Of a stretch of DNA of 64,000 nucleotides, positions 8,463 through 19,236 are shown in pieces. The stretch lies in contig NZ_JACBAZ010000001.1 of assembly GCF_013391475.1 (NCBI RefSeq), forward strand, positions 888,377 through 952,376, in the 5' to 3' direction. The position numbers and the translations under genes are program-made. A model generated the notes under the pieces. The model was given only the letters and a program-made list of their open reading frames with translations. It was not told the DNA's origin and searched no databases. How positions within the stretch are numbered: position 1 is the stretch's first letter; every line of letters begins with the position of its first letter. This stretch comes from Oceaniferula marina. GTDB lineage: Bacteria; Verrucomicrobiota; Verrucomicrobiia; Verrucomicrobiales; Akkermansiaceae.

Positions 8463-11400
8463 ATGACGACGGAAAAGAAAAACACATCAACCCAGCCACT
8501 CGGGCTCCCTGAAGCTCAGGGACTCTATGATCCCGCCAACGAACATGACTCCTGTGGAGTTGGATTCCTCTGCCACCTCAAGGGAAAAAAATCCCACCGC
8601 ATCGTCAAAGGAGCACTGGAAATGAATGTCAACATGGAGCACCGCGGAGGTTGCGGATGTGACGAAGCCACCGGTGACGGGGCCGGACTTTTCATTCAAC
8701 TCCCCCACAAATTTTTCAAGACCATCACCACCGAGCTCGATTTCGACTTACCGGAGGAAGGTCAGTATGCCGTAGGCTTCGTCCATCTTTCCCCAGACCA
8801 AGAGGAATGCGCCAACGCCATGGCGACCTACGAAAAAATGATCAAAAAAGAAGGTCAAACACTGCTCGGATGGCGTGATGTCCCCACCAACAGTGAAATC
8901 CTAGGTAAGGCAGCGCGCGAATGTGAACCCCAGATGAAGCAGGTTTTCATCGCCCGCAACCCGGAAATCACCGACGATCAGGATTTCGAGCGTAAACTTT
9001 ACGTCCTACGCCGCCGCACAGCCCAAGCCATCCGTTACTGTACGACCAGTGGCGCAGAATATTTCTACACCGTCACCCTGTCTGCTAGAACCATCGTCTA
9101 CAAAGGCATGCTGACCACTTGGCAACTTAAAGATTATTTCCCCGATCTCCAACATGAAGACGTGGAATCCGCCATGGCATTGGTTCACTCACGCTTCAGC
9201 ACCAATACCTTCCCTAGTTGGCCACGGGCCCAACCGTTCCGCTACATGTCCCATAACGGGGAGATCAACACCATGCGCGGCAACGCCAACTGGATGCAGG
9301 CCCGACAAAAACTCCTCGGCAGCGGCGTCCTCGGTGAAGATCTGGACAAGCTCCTCCCGATTATTCGTGAAGACGGATCGGACTCCGCCATGTTCGATAA
9401 CTGCCTCGAGTTCCTCGTCCTTTCAGGACGCACACTCCCCGAAGCCATCATGATGATGATTCCCGAACCATGGGAAAACCATCAGCACATGACCGACACC
9501 AAAAAGGCGTTTTACGAATACAACGCGACGCTCATGGAGCCCTGGGACGGTCCGGCATCCATCGCCTTCTGTGACGGCATCTCCATCGGTGCCATCCTCG
9601 ACCGTAACGGTCTTCGCCCATCCCGCTACTACGTCACCAACGACGACCTCGTCATCATGGCATCGGAGGTAGGAGTTCTCGAAGTCGATCCGGCAACGGT
9701 CGTCAAAAAAGGACGCCTCGAACCCGGCCGCATGTTCCTCGTCGATACTCAGAAAGGACGCATCGTCGACAACGCAGAGGTCAAAGAAGAGATTGCCAGC
9801 AAAAAACCATACGCTGAGTGGTTGGAGAAAAACCGTGTGTTCTTTGCCGAACTCGCAGCCGGTGAGACGGCAGCCACCATCACTGGCCACGACCTGATTC
9901 AGCGCAATCGCGCATTTGGCTACACGTTTGAAGACAAGCGCTTCATCCTTGGACCATCGGCAGAAACCGGCAACCAGCCACTTGGTGCGATGGGTAACGA
10001 TACGCCCATGGCCGTATTGTCCGATCGCCCACAACTGCTCTATAATTACTTCCGCCAGCTGTTCGCCCAGGTGACCAACCCAGCCATCGACCCGATCCGC
10101 GAGGAACTCATCACCTCGAGCATCACCTTTGTGGGCTCGGAAAAAGACATCCTGAACCCAGGACCGGACAACTGCCGCATGGTTCGACTCGAAAGCCCAA
10201 TCATCGACAACCAACAGCTTGCCCGCCTCCGCGACATCGACCTCGACGGATTCAGTGCCGAGACCCTGCCGATTATCTATCGCCCTGAGAAAGTGGACGC
10301 CGGATTGGCCGTCGGCCAACTCCCCGGACACGTTGACAACCCACATGTTTCCGACGATGCCGAACAACTTGGCGAAGTCTCAGGGGAAGCCCTCAAGACG
10401 GCTCTCGACCAATTGTTCAAAGCTGCCGATACCGCCATCCTGCATGGCGATAACGTGCTGATCCTCTCGGACCGTGGCATGAACAAGAAAAAAGCAGCCA
10501 TCCCCGCCCTGCTCGCGGTTGCTGGCCTGCACCACCACCTGATCCGAAACGGCACACGCACCAAGGTCTCCATCGTGTTGGAATCCGGTGAACCACGCGA
10601 GGTCCACCACTTTGCCGTCCTGCTCGGATACGGAGTGGACGTCGTCAACCCCTACCTTGCCATCGACACCCTGGCCCAGATGACCGAAGAAGGTGAACTG
10701 GACATGGACCACGATACCGCCGTGCAAAAATACCTGAAGGCATCGATCAAAGGTGTGATCAAAACCATGTCGAAAATGGGTATCTCCACTGTCGCGAGTT
10801 ACCGTGGAGCTCAGATCTTCGAATGCATCGGTCTGAACGAAGAAGTCATCGACCAGTATTTCACCCGGACCACATCACGAGTCAAGGGTATCGGACTGGA
10901 AACCATTTCCCGGGAGGTCAAACTTCGTCACGACGACGCTTACAAACCACGTGAAACCGAAAACGAAGCCCTCGATGCCGGCGGCGTTTACCAATGGCGT
11001 TTCGATGGAGAGAGACACCTCTTCGGACCACAGGCCATTCACCTGCTGCAGCAGTCGACGCGTCTCGGAGACTTCGAAGTCTTCCGTCAATACTCCAAGC
11101 TCATTGACGATCAAGCCAAAGGACTTTGCACCCTGCGCGGATTAATGGACTTCAAGTTCGACCCCGCAAAGGAAATCCCGATCGACGAAGTGGAACCAGT
11201 GAGTGCCATCGTCAAGCGCTTTAAAACCGGAGCCATGTCCTATGGATCGATTTCCGAGGAAGCCCACGAAGCACTCGCAGTCGCGATGAACCGCCTCGGT
11301 GGAAAATCCAATACCGGAGAAGGTGGCGAAGACCCCTACCGCTTCCGTTGGACCAACGACCAGGGAGACTCCAAGAAGAGTGCGATCAAACAGGTGGCCA

Positions 11401-13175
11401 GCGGCCGCTTCGGGGTGACCAGTCACTATCTGGTGAACTCACGCGAGATCCAGATCAAGATCGCCCAGGGAGCCAAGCCCGGTGAAGGTGGTGAACTTCC
11501 AGGTCACAAAGTCCTTCCACAGATTGCCAAAGTGCGCGGAACCACTCCAGGTGTGGGGCTCATCTCCCCACCACCCCACCACGATATTTACTCGATCGAG
11601 GACATGGCTGAGTTGATCCACGATTTGAAAAATGCCAACACCGATGCCCGGATCAACGTTAAACTCGTCTCCGAGGTTGGCGTCGGCACCATCGCCGCCG
11701 GTGTGGCCAAGGCCAAGGCCGATGTCATCCTGATCGCAGGACACGACGGCGGAACCGGAGCCAGCCCAAGATCATCGATCCAACACGCCGGTTCCCCATG
11801 GGAACTCGGCCTCGCGGAAACCAACCAAACACTCCTGCTCAACGACCTGCGAAGCCGGGTGGTTCTCGAAACCGACGGCCAGCTTAAAACCGGTCGTGAC
11901 GTTGTGATCGGAGCCCTACTTGGAGCCGAAGAGTTTGGATTTGCCACCGCACCTCTGGTCACCTTGGGCTGCATCATGATGCGTGTCTGCCACAAGAACA
12001 CCTGCCCGGTTGGTATCGCCACCCAGAACACTGACCTGAGGAAGAAGTTCAATGGCGCCGTCGAAAACGTCGTCAACTACATGAACTTCGTCGCCCAGGA
12101 AATCCGCGAACTGATGGCCAAACTCGGCTTCCGTTCCATCACCGAAATGGTCGGACGCAGCGACAAACTCGAAATGCGCAAGGCTGTCGATCACTGGAAA
12201 GCCCAGGGGCTCGACTACTCGAAGATCCTCTACCGCCCAAAAGTCGGCCCGGAAGTCGGAACCTACGCCCAACAGCAGCAAGATCACCTGCTCGACCGCG
12301 CACTCGACAACACCACGATCCTCGAACTCTGCCGCCCTGCCATCGAAAGCTACGAAAAGGTGCATGCCGAACTACCGATCACCAATATCAACCGCGTGGT
12401 GGGAACCATCACCGGAGCGGAGATCTCACGCCACCACGGTGCCGCAGGCCTTCCGGAGGATACCATCCACCTGAAGTTCAACGGCAGCGCCGGCCAGAGC
12501 CTCGGAGCGTTTTGCCCGAAAGGGATGACCTTCGAACTCGAAGGCGATGCCAACGACTACATCGGCAAAGGTGTTTGCGGAGCAAAAATCATCGTTTACC
12601 CACCGAAAAACTCGCTCCCTGAATTCGTCGCCGATGAAAACATCATCGTCGGTAACGTTGCCTTCTACGGGGCCACCAATGGTGAAGCCTACATGGCTGG
12701 TATCGCCGGAGAACGCTTCTGCGTCCGAAACTCCGGTGTCCATGCCGTGATCGAAGGCGTCGGTGACCACGCCTGTGAATACATGACTGGAGGATCCGTT
12801 ACCATCCTTGGTTCCACGGGTCGTAACTTCGGTGCCGGCATGTCCGGTGGAGTCGGCTATATCTATAACGAACATGGAGACTTTGAATCGAAAAACAACG
12901 ATGCCATGACCAACCTTTACCCACTGATCGAATGTGAAGACAGTGAGATTGAGGAGGTCAAGGCCCGGATCCAAAAACACGTCGACTACACCGGCAGCGT
13001 AAAAGGACAACGCATTCTCGACAACTGGGAGAGCGAATCCGCAAAATTCCTCAAGGTTATGCCGGCCGACTATGAACGCGTGCTCAACGCCTTGAAGCGA
13101 GCTGAAGAAAGTGGTCTCGAAGGAGACGCCGCCATCCTCGCAGCCTTCGAAGAAAATGCGAAAGTAGGAAACTAA
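8463..13175 (+). CDS. gltB: Glutamate synthase, large (alpha) subunit
   Basis: Iron-sulfur flavoprotein that takes the amide of glutamine and reductively adds it to 2-oxoglutarate. The 1570-residue length is typical of bacterial GltB. A short propeptide precedes the Ntn nucleophile C31 in EHDSCGVGF, so cleavage before C31 is expected. The glutaminase domain covers about 31-430, a central domain follows, then the FMN synthase domain at about 830-1240 with the 3Fe-4S ligands in [12 protein letters not shown] near residue 1170, and the C-terminal GXGXG beta-helix at about 1290-1500. gltD follows 41 bp downstream. Confidence 0.98.
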   Translation: MTTEKKNTSTQPLGLPEAQGLYDPANEHDSCGVGFLCHLKGKKSHRIVKGALEMNVNMEHRGGCGCDEATGDGAGLFIQLPHKFFKTITTELDFDLPEEGQYAVGFVHLSPDQEECANAMATYEKMIKKEGQTLLGWRDVPTNSEILGKAARECEPQMKQVFIARNPEITDDQDFERKLYVLRRRTAQAIRYCTTSGAEYFYTVTLSARTIVYKGMLTTWQLKDYFPDLQHEDVESAMALVHSRFSTNTFPSWPRAQPFRYMSHNGEINTMRGNANWMQARQKLLGSGVLGEDLDKLLPIIREDGSDSAMFDNCLEFLVLSGRTLPEAIMMMIPEPWENHQHMTDTKKAFYEYNATLMEPWDGPASIAFCDGISIGAILDRNGLRPSRYYVTNDDLVIMASEVGVLEVDPATVVKKGRLEPGRMFLVDTQKGRIVDNAEVKEEIASKKPYAEWLEKNRVFFAELAAGETAATITGHDLIQRNRAFGYTFEDKRFILGPSAETGNQPLGAMGNDTPMAVLSDRPQLLYNYFRQLFAQVTNPAIDPIREELITSSITFVGSEKDILNPGPDNCRMVRLESPIIDNQQLARLRDIDLDGFSAETLPIIYRPEKVDAGLAVGQLPGHVDNPHVSDDAEQLGEVSGEALKTALDQLFKAADTAILHGDNVLILSDRGMNKKKAAIPALLAVAGLHHHLIRNGTRTKVSIVLESGEPREVHHFAVLLGYGVDVVNPYLAIDTLAQMTEEGELDMDHDTAVQKYLKASIKGVIKTMSKMGISTVASYRGAQIFECIGLNEEVIDQYFTRTTSRVKGIGLETISREVKLRHDDAYKPRETENEALDAGGVYQWRFDGERHLFGPQAIHLLQQSTRLGDFEVFRQYSKLIDDQAKGLCTLRGLMDFKFDPAKEIPIDEVEPVSAIVKRFKTGAMSYGSISEEAHEALAVAMNRLGGKSNTGEGGEDPYRFRWTNDQGDSKKSAIKQVASGRFGVTSHYLVNSREIQIKIAQGAKPGEGGELPGHKVLPQIAKVRGTTPGVGLISPPPHHDIYSIEDMAELIHDLKNANTDARINVKLVSEVGVGTIAAGVAKAKADVILIAGHDGGTGASPRSSIQHAGSPWELGLAETNQTLLLNDLRSRVVLETDGQLKTGRDVVIGALLGAEEFGFATAPLVTLGCIMMRVCHKNTCPVGIATQNTDLRKKFNGAVENVVNYMNFVAQEIRELMAKLGFRSITEMVGRSDKLEMRKAVDHWKAQGLDYSKILYRPKVGPEVGTYAQQQQDHLLDRALDNTTILELCRPAIESYEKVHAELPITNINRVVGTITGAEISRHHGAAGLPEDTIHLKFNGSAGQSLGAFCPKGMTFELEGDANDYIGKGVCGAKIIVYPPKNSLPEFVADENIIVGNVAFYGATNGEAYMAGIAGERFCVRNSGVHAVIEGVGDHACEYMTGGSVTILGSTGRNFGAGMSGGVGYIYNEHGDFESKNNDAMTNLYPLIECEDSEIEEVKARIQKHVDYTGSVKGQRILDNWESESAKFLKVMPADYERVLNALKRAEESGLEGDAAILAAFEENAKVGN

Positions 13176-13216
13176 CTACTAACACTAAATTTTAACACTA
13201 ACCAACTTTTATCACC

Positions 13217-14713
13217 ATGGGAAAACCAACCGGATTCTTAGAACACGAACGAGCCACTATCCCGGATCGCCCACCTCTTGAGCGCATCAAGGACTGGAAG
13301 GAGATCCACGATCTCCGCTCAGACGACGCCGTCAAAACCCAGGCATCCCGATGCATGGACTGCGGCACCCCTTACTGCCATACCGGACTGATGTTCGGTG
13401 GCATGTCCAGCGGCTGCCCAATCAATAACCTGATCCCGGAATTCAACGATCTCGTTTACCGAGGACGCTGGGACGAAGCCCTCGAGCGCCTGCTCAAAAC
13501 TAACAACTTTCCCGATTTTACGGGCCGCGTTTGCCCCGCCCCCTGCGAAGGAGGATGTGTCCTGGGCTCAATCGAGCCACCGGTCACCATTAAAAATGTC
13601 GAATGCACTATCTCCGACAGAGGATGGGAAGATGGACGGATGACACCTAAACCACCTGCTGAACGCACCGGCAAAACCGTCGCGGTTGTCGGCTCAGGCC
13701 CAGCCGGACTGGCTGCAGCCGACCAGCTCAACCAGGCTGGACACACCGTCACCGTTTTCGAGCGGGAAGACCGCCCTGGAGGTTTGCTCATGTATGGAAT
13801 TCCCAACATGAAGCTCGATAAGCAAGAGGTCGTTGATCGCCGGATTGAGCTGATGAAAGCCGAAGGAATTGATTTCAAGTGCAATGTCTTTGTGGCCAAA
13901 AACAATGAATGGACACCGAGCCGTCTGCGCAAAGAATTTGATGCTGTGATCCTCTGCTGTGGAGCGACCAAACCTCGCGATCTGGAAATCAAAGGTCGTA
14001 AGGCTAAAGGCGTTCACATGGCCATGGATTTCCTGACTGCCAACACCCGTCATCAACTCGACCATCACTTCGACGGAACCAATCCCGAACTCAACGCCAC
14101 CGGCAAAGACGTCGTGGTCATTGGTGGAGGTGACACCGGAACCGACTGTGTAGGCACCAGCCTTCGCCAAGGCTGCAACAGCGTTTGCCAGCTGGAAATC
14201 ATGCCCCAACCACCAATGGAGCGGGCAGCCAACAACCCATGGCCCGAATGGCCCAAAGTCTATAAAATGGACTACGGTCAACAAGAAGCTGAAGCCGTGC
14301 AAGGTGCCGACCCCCGGAAGTACTTGGTCATGACCAAAGCCATCCTCAAAGACGAGGAAGGGAAGGTCAAAGGCCTTCAGGTGGTCGACATTACTTGGGG
14401 CAAAGATGAGCAAGGCCGCTTCGTCCCCGAGGAAACAGAGGGCACGCTGCGGACCATCGACGCCCAGCTTATCCTTCTGGCCATGGGCTTTGTCGGCCCC
14501 GAACAAAAGATCATCAACCAGTTCAAACTCGAAACCGATGCGCGTAGCAACGTCAAGGCCGAGCACGAGGTCTACACCACGAATGTAGAAGGTGTGTTCG
14601 CTGCCGGTGACATGCGCCGGGGACAGTCACTGGTCGTCTGGGCAATCAACGAAGGCCGCGGTGCCGCACGCGAATGCGACCGCTTCCTGATGGGCAGCAC
14701 CCAGCTACCGTAA
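13217..14713 (+). CDS. gltD: Glutamate synthase, small (beta) subunit
   Basis: Supplies electrons from NADPH to GltB through FAD and 4Fe-4S clusters. The 498 residues include the N-terminal cluster ligands C46, C49, C54 and C67 and the second set C106, C110, C114, the FAD-binding [15 protein letters not shown], the NADPH-binding [14 protein letters not shown] and the C-terminal [16 protein letters not shown]. It is transcribed with gltB (41-bp gap) and closed by the terminator at 14746. Together they form the GS-GOGAT ammonium assimilation route; glnA is not in the window. Confidence 0.98.
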   Translation: MGKPTGFLEHERATIPDRPPLERIKDWKEIHDLRSDDAVKTQASRCMDCGTPYCHTGLMFGGMSSGCPINNLIPEFNDLVYRGRWDEALERLLKTNNFPDFTGRVCPAPCEGGCVLGSIEPPVTIKNVECTISDRGWEDGRMTPKPPAERTGKTVAVVGSGPAGLAAADQLNQAGHTVTVFEREDRPGGLLMYGIPNMKLDKQEVVDRRIELMKAEGIDFKCNVFVAKNNEWTPSRLRKEFDAVILCCGATKPRDLEIKGRKAKGVHMAMDFLTANTRHQLDHHFDGTNPELNATGKDVVVIGGGDTGTDCVGTSLRQGCNSVCQLEIMPQPPMERAANNPWPEWPKVYKMDYGQQEAEAVQGADPRKYLVMTKAILKDEEGKVKGLQVVDITWGKDEQGRFVPEETEGTLRTIDAQLILLAMGFVGPEQKIINQFKLETDARSNVKAEHEVYTTNVEGVFAAGDMRRGQSLVVWAINEGRGAARECDRFLMGSTQLP

Positions 14714-14745
14714 GGCTCTAAGGGAAGACTCCCCGATCACAATCC

Positions 14746-14781
14746 AAGCCCTCCGCATCATGCATGCCGGGGGGCTTTTTT
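14746..14781 (+). terminator. Intrinsic terminator of gltBD
   Basis: AAGCCCTCCG pairs with CGGGGGGCTT (one G-T pair) around an 11-nt loop and is followed by six T. It lies 33 bp after the gltD stop. Confidence 0.88.
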
Positions 14782-14995
14782 GTGCCATTGTTACTCCCCC
14801 GTTGCTAACACCAATGTTGAGTTGGTATTAGCCCCGCTCCCCAACCATGAAAACAACAATAAACGATGCTTCAGAAAATAAAACGGTCGCTCCTAGACAC
14901 CAACGCTAATAATCTGAATCTGAATAGACTGATGCTCTGGTGGCTCTCCCCATTCATCCATCAATCCTCGCTAATGATTAACCAGCCCACACAAC

Positions 14996-15976
14996 ATGAA
15001 ACAATTTATCATTCACGCTTTTTCTCTTGCCGCTTTGACCACGGCGCAAGCAGCCATCACTTCGACAAGCAATGGCAACTACACTGATGGGAGCACGTGG
15101 GATGGTGGCAACCCACCTACAAATGGAGAAGACTACATCATCCAGCATAATGTGGAACACGCAGCAAACGGAACCTATTCACTCGCGGGAGACAGCGTCA
15201 CCATCAATTCCGGATACCTCCGGTTCACGGGAAATGCACCAAGCTCGAGTGCCTCCAACATTACAGTCAACAATTTGGCATTAAACGGAGGCCGCCTCGA
15301 TTTTCGTTCATCCAACCAATACGCAAGAACCATGAATCTGGTCAGTGGCTTCAATGTGTCCACCGACAGCCAAATTCGCATCGGTGACGGAGGAGAACAA
15401 TTCGTCATGAACGTTAGCCTTCAGGGTAACATCACCGGAAGCGGCAATCTGAACTTTGTATCCAACGGAGGTAACGGAAGTGATGATAAAATGAACCTCA
15501 ATATCACTTCGGCCAATCTCGGCTATTCCGGAAATTGGAGTATCAACTCAATCGACTCCGGATACGGCTACCTCTATGCCAATTCAGCGAATGCCCTTGG
15601 CTCTGGAAGCCTGACTCTCAATACCCGGAGCGCGTTGGTGGCAGGAGCCACGACCAGCTTGGACAGTCTTCAAGGCGTCACGCTCACAACGTCGACATCC
15701 ATCCTGCAGCTCACCAACGCATGGGTCAACCATGCCGCTAGCCTCAACATGCAAGCGGGAACGCTCGACCTTGCGGATTCTGATTCTATAATCGGGGATT
15801 TCAGCATCAATGGCAACAGTCTCGCAGCAGACACTTACGACTCCGCGGCACTCTCTGCGCTCGGATTTGGTGGCAATTTTACAGGAACTGGCACCATCAC
15901 CGTCATTCCGGAACCCTCTTCCGCCGTGCTCGGAAGCCTCGGTATCTTTGGCATCCTTCTACGCCGCAAACGCTGA
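14996..15976 (+). CDS. PEP-CTERM beta-helix surface protein
   Basis: Secreted protein with a signal peptide (MKQFIIHAFSLAALTTAQA) followed by a low-charge, Gly/Ser/Asn/Thr-rich region of short beta repeats (INSGYLRF, LALNGGRLDF, LNMQAGTLDL) like those of autotransporter-type beta-helices. The tail is IPEPSSA, a hydrophobic segment and RRKR, an exosortase sorting signal. No catalytic residues are recognisable, so a structural or adhesive extracellular role is inferred. It is monocistronic, preceded by the gltBD terminator and converging with the AI-2E permease gene. Confidence 0.85.
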   Translation: MKQFIIHAFSLAALTTAQAAITSTSNGNYTDGSTWDGGNPPTNGEDYIIQHNVEHAANGTYSLAGDSVTINSGYLRFTGNAPSSSASNITVNNLALNGGRLDFRSSNQYARTMNLVSGFNVSTDSQIRIGDGGEQFVMNVSLQGNITGSGNLNFVSNGGNGSDDKMNLNITSANLGYSGNWSINSIDSGYGYLYANSANALGSGSLTLNTRSALVAGATTSLDSLQGVTLTTSTSILQLTNAWVNHAASLNMQAGTLDLADSDSIIGDFSINGNSLAADTYDSAALSALGFGGNFTGTGTITVIPEPSSAVLGSLGIFGILLRRKR

Positions 15977-16030
15977 TCATCTCGAATGGGACGCCATACG
16001 GGCGCAACCTTCAGTTCAGAAAAAAGCGCT

Positions 16031-17209
16031 CTAGCTTCCCTCTCCAGTAGCGGGAACGACCTCCGCGCCATCCACTTTGTCAACCTGGACCTTATCCACT
16101 GACGCCTCTTTCTGCTTTGCTGACTCCTTGATGATTCGCCGTTCCTGCTCCTCCGTGTCCTTTTTCCCCTGACTGATGGCAACACCAAGCCAGCGTAACT
16201 CATAGGTATTATCCAACGCCACCTTGATCATCATGGTCAAAGGCACCGCCAACAACATACCGACTGGCCCCCAGAGAAAACCCCAAAACAGAACGGATAT
16301 CACAATCACCACCGTCGACAGACCAAAGCGCCGACCCAGCAATGCCGGCTCCATAAAGTTGCCGAGAAAACCATTAATCACCAGGTAGCCACACGCCACC
16401 GCTATCGCATGACGCACATCGTGGGTCAACAACGCCAGCAGCATCGGCGGCACTCCGGCAATAATCGAGCCGACAGCGGGAATGTAGTTCAAGGCAAAAG
16501 CGAGCAAGCCCCAGAGTAATGGAAAGTCCAACTCGGCGGCCCAACACAACAAGCCCGCCAACACTCCGGTAGCGATACTGATCAGCGTTTTGATCCCCAG
16601 ATACTTCTGGATATCGCGGGTAGCGCTGAGCATACGCTGCAAATTCGGACCACGAGCTTCAACAATGGCTTCAAAACGACGGCTGAAAATCCGAGCCTCC
16701 CCGAGCATAAAGACCAAAAGGATGAGCACAATAAACGACACCTGGAAGGTATCGAACACCCGAGCAAGCAATGAGGTGATGTTGCCTTTAAAAAAGTCGA
16801 CAATTTTATCCGCAGTCAGGAACTTCTTGATCTCCTCCTGCGCATTTTCCACCTGCCATTCTTCAAGCTTGGCTCCGGTATCCAGAGCCACCCCATAGAG
16901 CTTCCGCCCGTAAGTCTCCAGTCGATCCCCTTCAGACAGGTCATTGATCAGCATGGCCGCGCCTATGATAAAACCGGTCAGAAAAGCAAACACGACCAAG
17001 ACTGTAATCAGCACCGCAAATATGCGGGGAACCTTGTGCTCACGCAGCCAGTTCATAATAGGAAAGCTCACTGCGGCTAAAAAAAAGGCCAACGAAACCG
17101 GAATGAAAAAATTACGCGCCAGATGAAGACCGCTCACGACGACCACCGCCGAGGCAAGTAAGAGCATCGCTTTGTAAGCTTCTACGGGCTTGGTTGTTTC
17201 AGGGGACAC
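16031..17209 (-). CDS. AI-2E family transporter (PerM/TqsA-like permease)
   Basis: Polytopic inner-membrane protein of 392 residues with about eight hydrophobic segments: a pair near residues 15-40, one near 60-85, one near 155-175 and a cluster of four between about 205 and 335. The family motif region FALNYIPAVGSIIAGVPPMLLAL is characteristic. The C-terminus is a hydrophilic Lys/Glu-rich tail. Family members export or exchange small molecules or ions (TqsA affects AI-2 efflux; others are Na+/H+ antiporters), so the substrate is not assignable. It has no gene partner here. Confidence 0.88.
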   Translation of the reverse strand: MSPETTKPVEAYKAMLLLASAVVVVSGLHLARNFFIPVSLAFFLAAVSFPIMNWLREHKVPRIFAVLITVLVVFAFLTGFIIGAAMLINDLSEGDRLETYGRKLYGVALDTGAKLEEWQVENAQEEIKKFLTADKIVDFFKGNITSLLARVFDTFQVSFIVLILLVFMLGEARIFSRRFEAIVEARGPNLQRMLSATRDIQKYLGIKTLISIATGVLAGLLCWAAELDFPLLWGLLAFALNYIPAVGSIIAGVPPMLLALLTHDVRHAIAVACGYLVINGFLGNFMEPALLGRRFGLSTVVIVISVLFWGFLWGPVGMLLAVPLTMMIKVALDNTYELRWLGVAISQGKKDTEEQERRIIKESAKQKEASVDKVQVDKVDGAEVVPATGEGS

Positions 17210-17233
17210 GAAATAAAAATCAAAAAAGAGGTG

Positions 17234-17437
17234 TTAGGTAAGTGCATACCCGAATCGGGTTTCAGGCATGAGCAAGGTCTCCCAGTATGCCGTTCGCAGG
17301 AGGCACCCAAAAGACATCAATCTAAAGGGTATTTCCATGAACAGCCGACTCACCCGTAGCTCCTTGAAACGAGGGGCGAGCGCCGGAATGGCGGCATCAT
17401 ACGCTTGTTTGACCACTGAGGCAATGGATTCATTCAT
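17234..17437 (-). CDS. Possible small protein upstream of the permease
   Basis: A 67-residue frame on the same strand as the permease, ending 24 bp before its start. The N-terminal half (VVKQAYDAAIPALAPRFKELRV) looks protein-like, while the C-terminal half is less convincing. A shorter frame exists on the other strand (17268-17525). I recognise no family; it may be non-coding leader. Confidence 0.25.
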   Translation of the reverse strand: MNESIASVVKQAYDAAIPALAPRFKELRVSRLFMEIPFRLMSFGCLLRTAYWETLLMPETRFGYALT

Positions 17438-17584
17438 TTTTCTTAAAATAATTTTCGCTCCTTACAAACGAGCAGCCATGCCGTTTCTTTTTACCCGTTC
17501 CATCGGAGCTACAAGCCAAGAATAGATCACCCATAAGCGTATAGCAAGCTTGCCACTTGTGACAAAACTGCCTAGATTCCCTGC

Positions 17585-18106
17585 ATGAAATCTCACGAGG
17601 TTCTCAAGGAGGCATTTGAACAAAGCAGCCCTAAATCCATTGCTTCAGAACTGGGGGTCTCCCTCTCGCTTGTCTATAAGTGGGCACAAGATCAATCGGA
17701 GCTGGGATCAGGGAGCCGCAACCCCTTGGATCGGATTATCGAGATCTATGACAACACCCGGCACCAAGCCATTATCGAATGGCTCTGCGAACAATGTGAC
17801 GGTTACTTTGTCAACAACCCTCAACCCCCTAGCGAAGAAGACTACAAGGTGCTTCCAGCCACCCACGAAATTGTCGGCCAGTTTTCCGCGCTCTTACACC
17901 GGATTTCCCAAGCGGCATTAGACAACTCCATCACCCCGGACGAAGCTGAAGACATTCGGCACAGCTGGGATTCTTTGAAAAGCTATGCCGAAGGTTTTGT
18001 CCGCTGCTGCGAAAAAGGAGACTTCGAACGGATTCCCAAAGAAGAAAACCCAAGGGGCTCCGACCCTTCAGCAAACACCCCTGCACCAAGGACAGCGCTC
18101 TACTAA
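17585..18106 (+). CDS. CII-like helix-turn-helix regulator
   Basis: A 173-residue soluble protein whose N-terminus (MKSHEVLKEAFEQSS followed by IASELGVSLSLVYKWAQ) is a helix-turn-helix of the kind found in phage CII / Rha-type regulatory proteins. The rest is helical, with FSALLHRISQAALDNSITPDEAEDIR, resembling the oligomerisation part of the phage CP76/CII family. It is probably a DNA-binding regulator of prophage ancestry now fixed in the chromosome; no phage genes surround it. Target unknown. It lies 66 bp upstream of pyrD on the same strand and may be co-transcribed. Confidence 0.65.
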   Translation: MKSHEVLKEAFEQSSPKSIASELGVSLSLVYKWAQDQSELGSGSRNPLDRIIEIYDNTRHQAIIEWLCEQCDGYFVNNPQPPSEEDYKVLPATHEIVGQFSALLHRISQAALDNSITPDEAEDIRHSWDSLKSYAEGFVRCCEKGDFERIPKEENPRGSDPSANTPAPRTALY

Positions 18107-18172
18107 TCCACTCACTCTCACCGACCATCCTCCATAGGGCTCGAGCCATGAGTCCTGCCACTTCTGATCTTT

Positions 18173-19210
18173 ATGACAAGTAGTCAATACCACTTCATCC
18201 GCAATATTCTGTTCCGCTTCGACGCCGAGGATGTCCATCACTTCACCATGCGCTACATGCGGAGCATGGAACAATTCGGTCTGCTGAAATGTGTCGCAGG
18301 GCGTATCCCCAGCTCCAAGCCCGTCGAATGCATGGGACTCACCTTCCCGAATGCCATCGGCCTGGCCGCTGGACTCGATAAACAAGGCAACTGCATCGAT
18401 GCTCTTGGACGTCTCGGGTTCGGACATATCGAAATAGGAACCATCACCCCGCGCCCGCAACCAGGAAACGACCTGCCCCGATTATTCCGCATCATCAGCG
18501 AAGAAGCCATCATCAACCGAATGGGCTTCAACAACGTCGGCATTGAAGAAGGAGCTAACAACGTTGCTGCCTCGAAAAATTTCCGGAAGTCCGGCGGTAT
18601 CGTTGGCTTCAATATCGGCAAAAATAAAATAACGCCAAATGAGCAAGCGACCGATGACTACCTCGCCTGCCTGCGAGGAGCTTGGGACGTTGCCGACTAC
18701 GTCACCGTCAACATTTCATCTCCAAACACTCCCGGCCTCCGGGATCTGCAAGCCGCGGAAGAAACAGCCAGACTGATCGAGGCCTTAAAGCAAGAGCAGG
18801 AAAAACTAACAACCGATCGAGGTCGGAGGGTTCCGATCGCGCTCAAGGTTGCGCCAGATCTTGAAAACGATAACATTGCTGACCTTGCCAAGGTCTTTCT
18901 CGATGGCGGACTCGATTGTCTGATCGCAACCAACACCACGCTGGACCGAAGCAAGGTTGAGGGCTGTGATTTTGCAGACCAGCCGGGAGGACTCTCCGGG
19001 GCCCCACTCACCGACCACTCCACGGAAGTCATCGCCGCCTTTCACTCCCATCTGGGTGATCAAATCCCAATCATCGGAGTCGGAGGTATTATGAATGCCG
19101 AACACGCTCAAGACAAACTCAAAGCCGGAGCCAAACTCGTCCAAATCTACTCTGGATTCATTTACCACGGACCACCACTGGTCAAATCCATCATCCAAGC
19201 CACAGCCTAA
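18173..19210 (+). CDS. pyrD: Dihydroorotate dehydrogenase (quinone), class 2
   Basis: Membrane-associated flavoenzyme oxidising dihydroorotate to orotate with quinone in pyrimidine synthesis. The N-terminal amphipathic extension (IRNILFRFDAEDVHHFTM) marks class 2. Also present are GLAAGLDKQG (FMN), INRMGFNN, the catalytic serine loop in NISSPNTPGLRDLQ, KVAPDL, TNTT and IGVGGI near the end. The 345 residues match the usual 336-350. purB starts 26 bp downstream, so this is a small nucleotide-synthesis operon. Confidence 0.95.
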   Translation: MTSSQYHFIRNILFRFDAEDVHHFTMRYMRSMEQFGLLKCVAGRIPSSKPVECMGLTFPNAIGLAAGLDKQGNCIDALGRLGFGHIEIGTITPRPQPGNDLPRLFRIISEEAIINRMGFNNVGIEEGANNVAASKNFRKSGGIVGFNIGKNKITPNEQATDDYLACLRGAWDVADYVTVNISSPNTPGLRDLQAAEETARLIEALKQEQEKLTTDRGRRVPIALKVAPDLENDNIADLAKVFLDGGLDCLIATNTTLDRSKVEGCDFADQPGGLSGAPLTDHSTEVIAAFHSHLGDQIPIIGVGGIMNAEHAQDKLKAGAKLVQIYSGFIYHGPPLVKSIIQATA

Positions 19211-19236
19211 CCACCCCCAACCTTTTATCTTTCATC

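Noticed and set aside
9423-10367. A 314-residue frame on minus inside gltB, and similar long antisense frames across gltB and gltD
   Set aside because: They are opposite strongly conserved coding sequence and have no recognisable family; high-GC codon bias produces such shadows.
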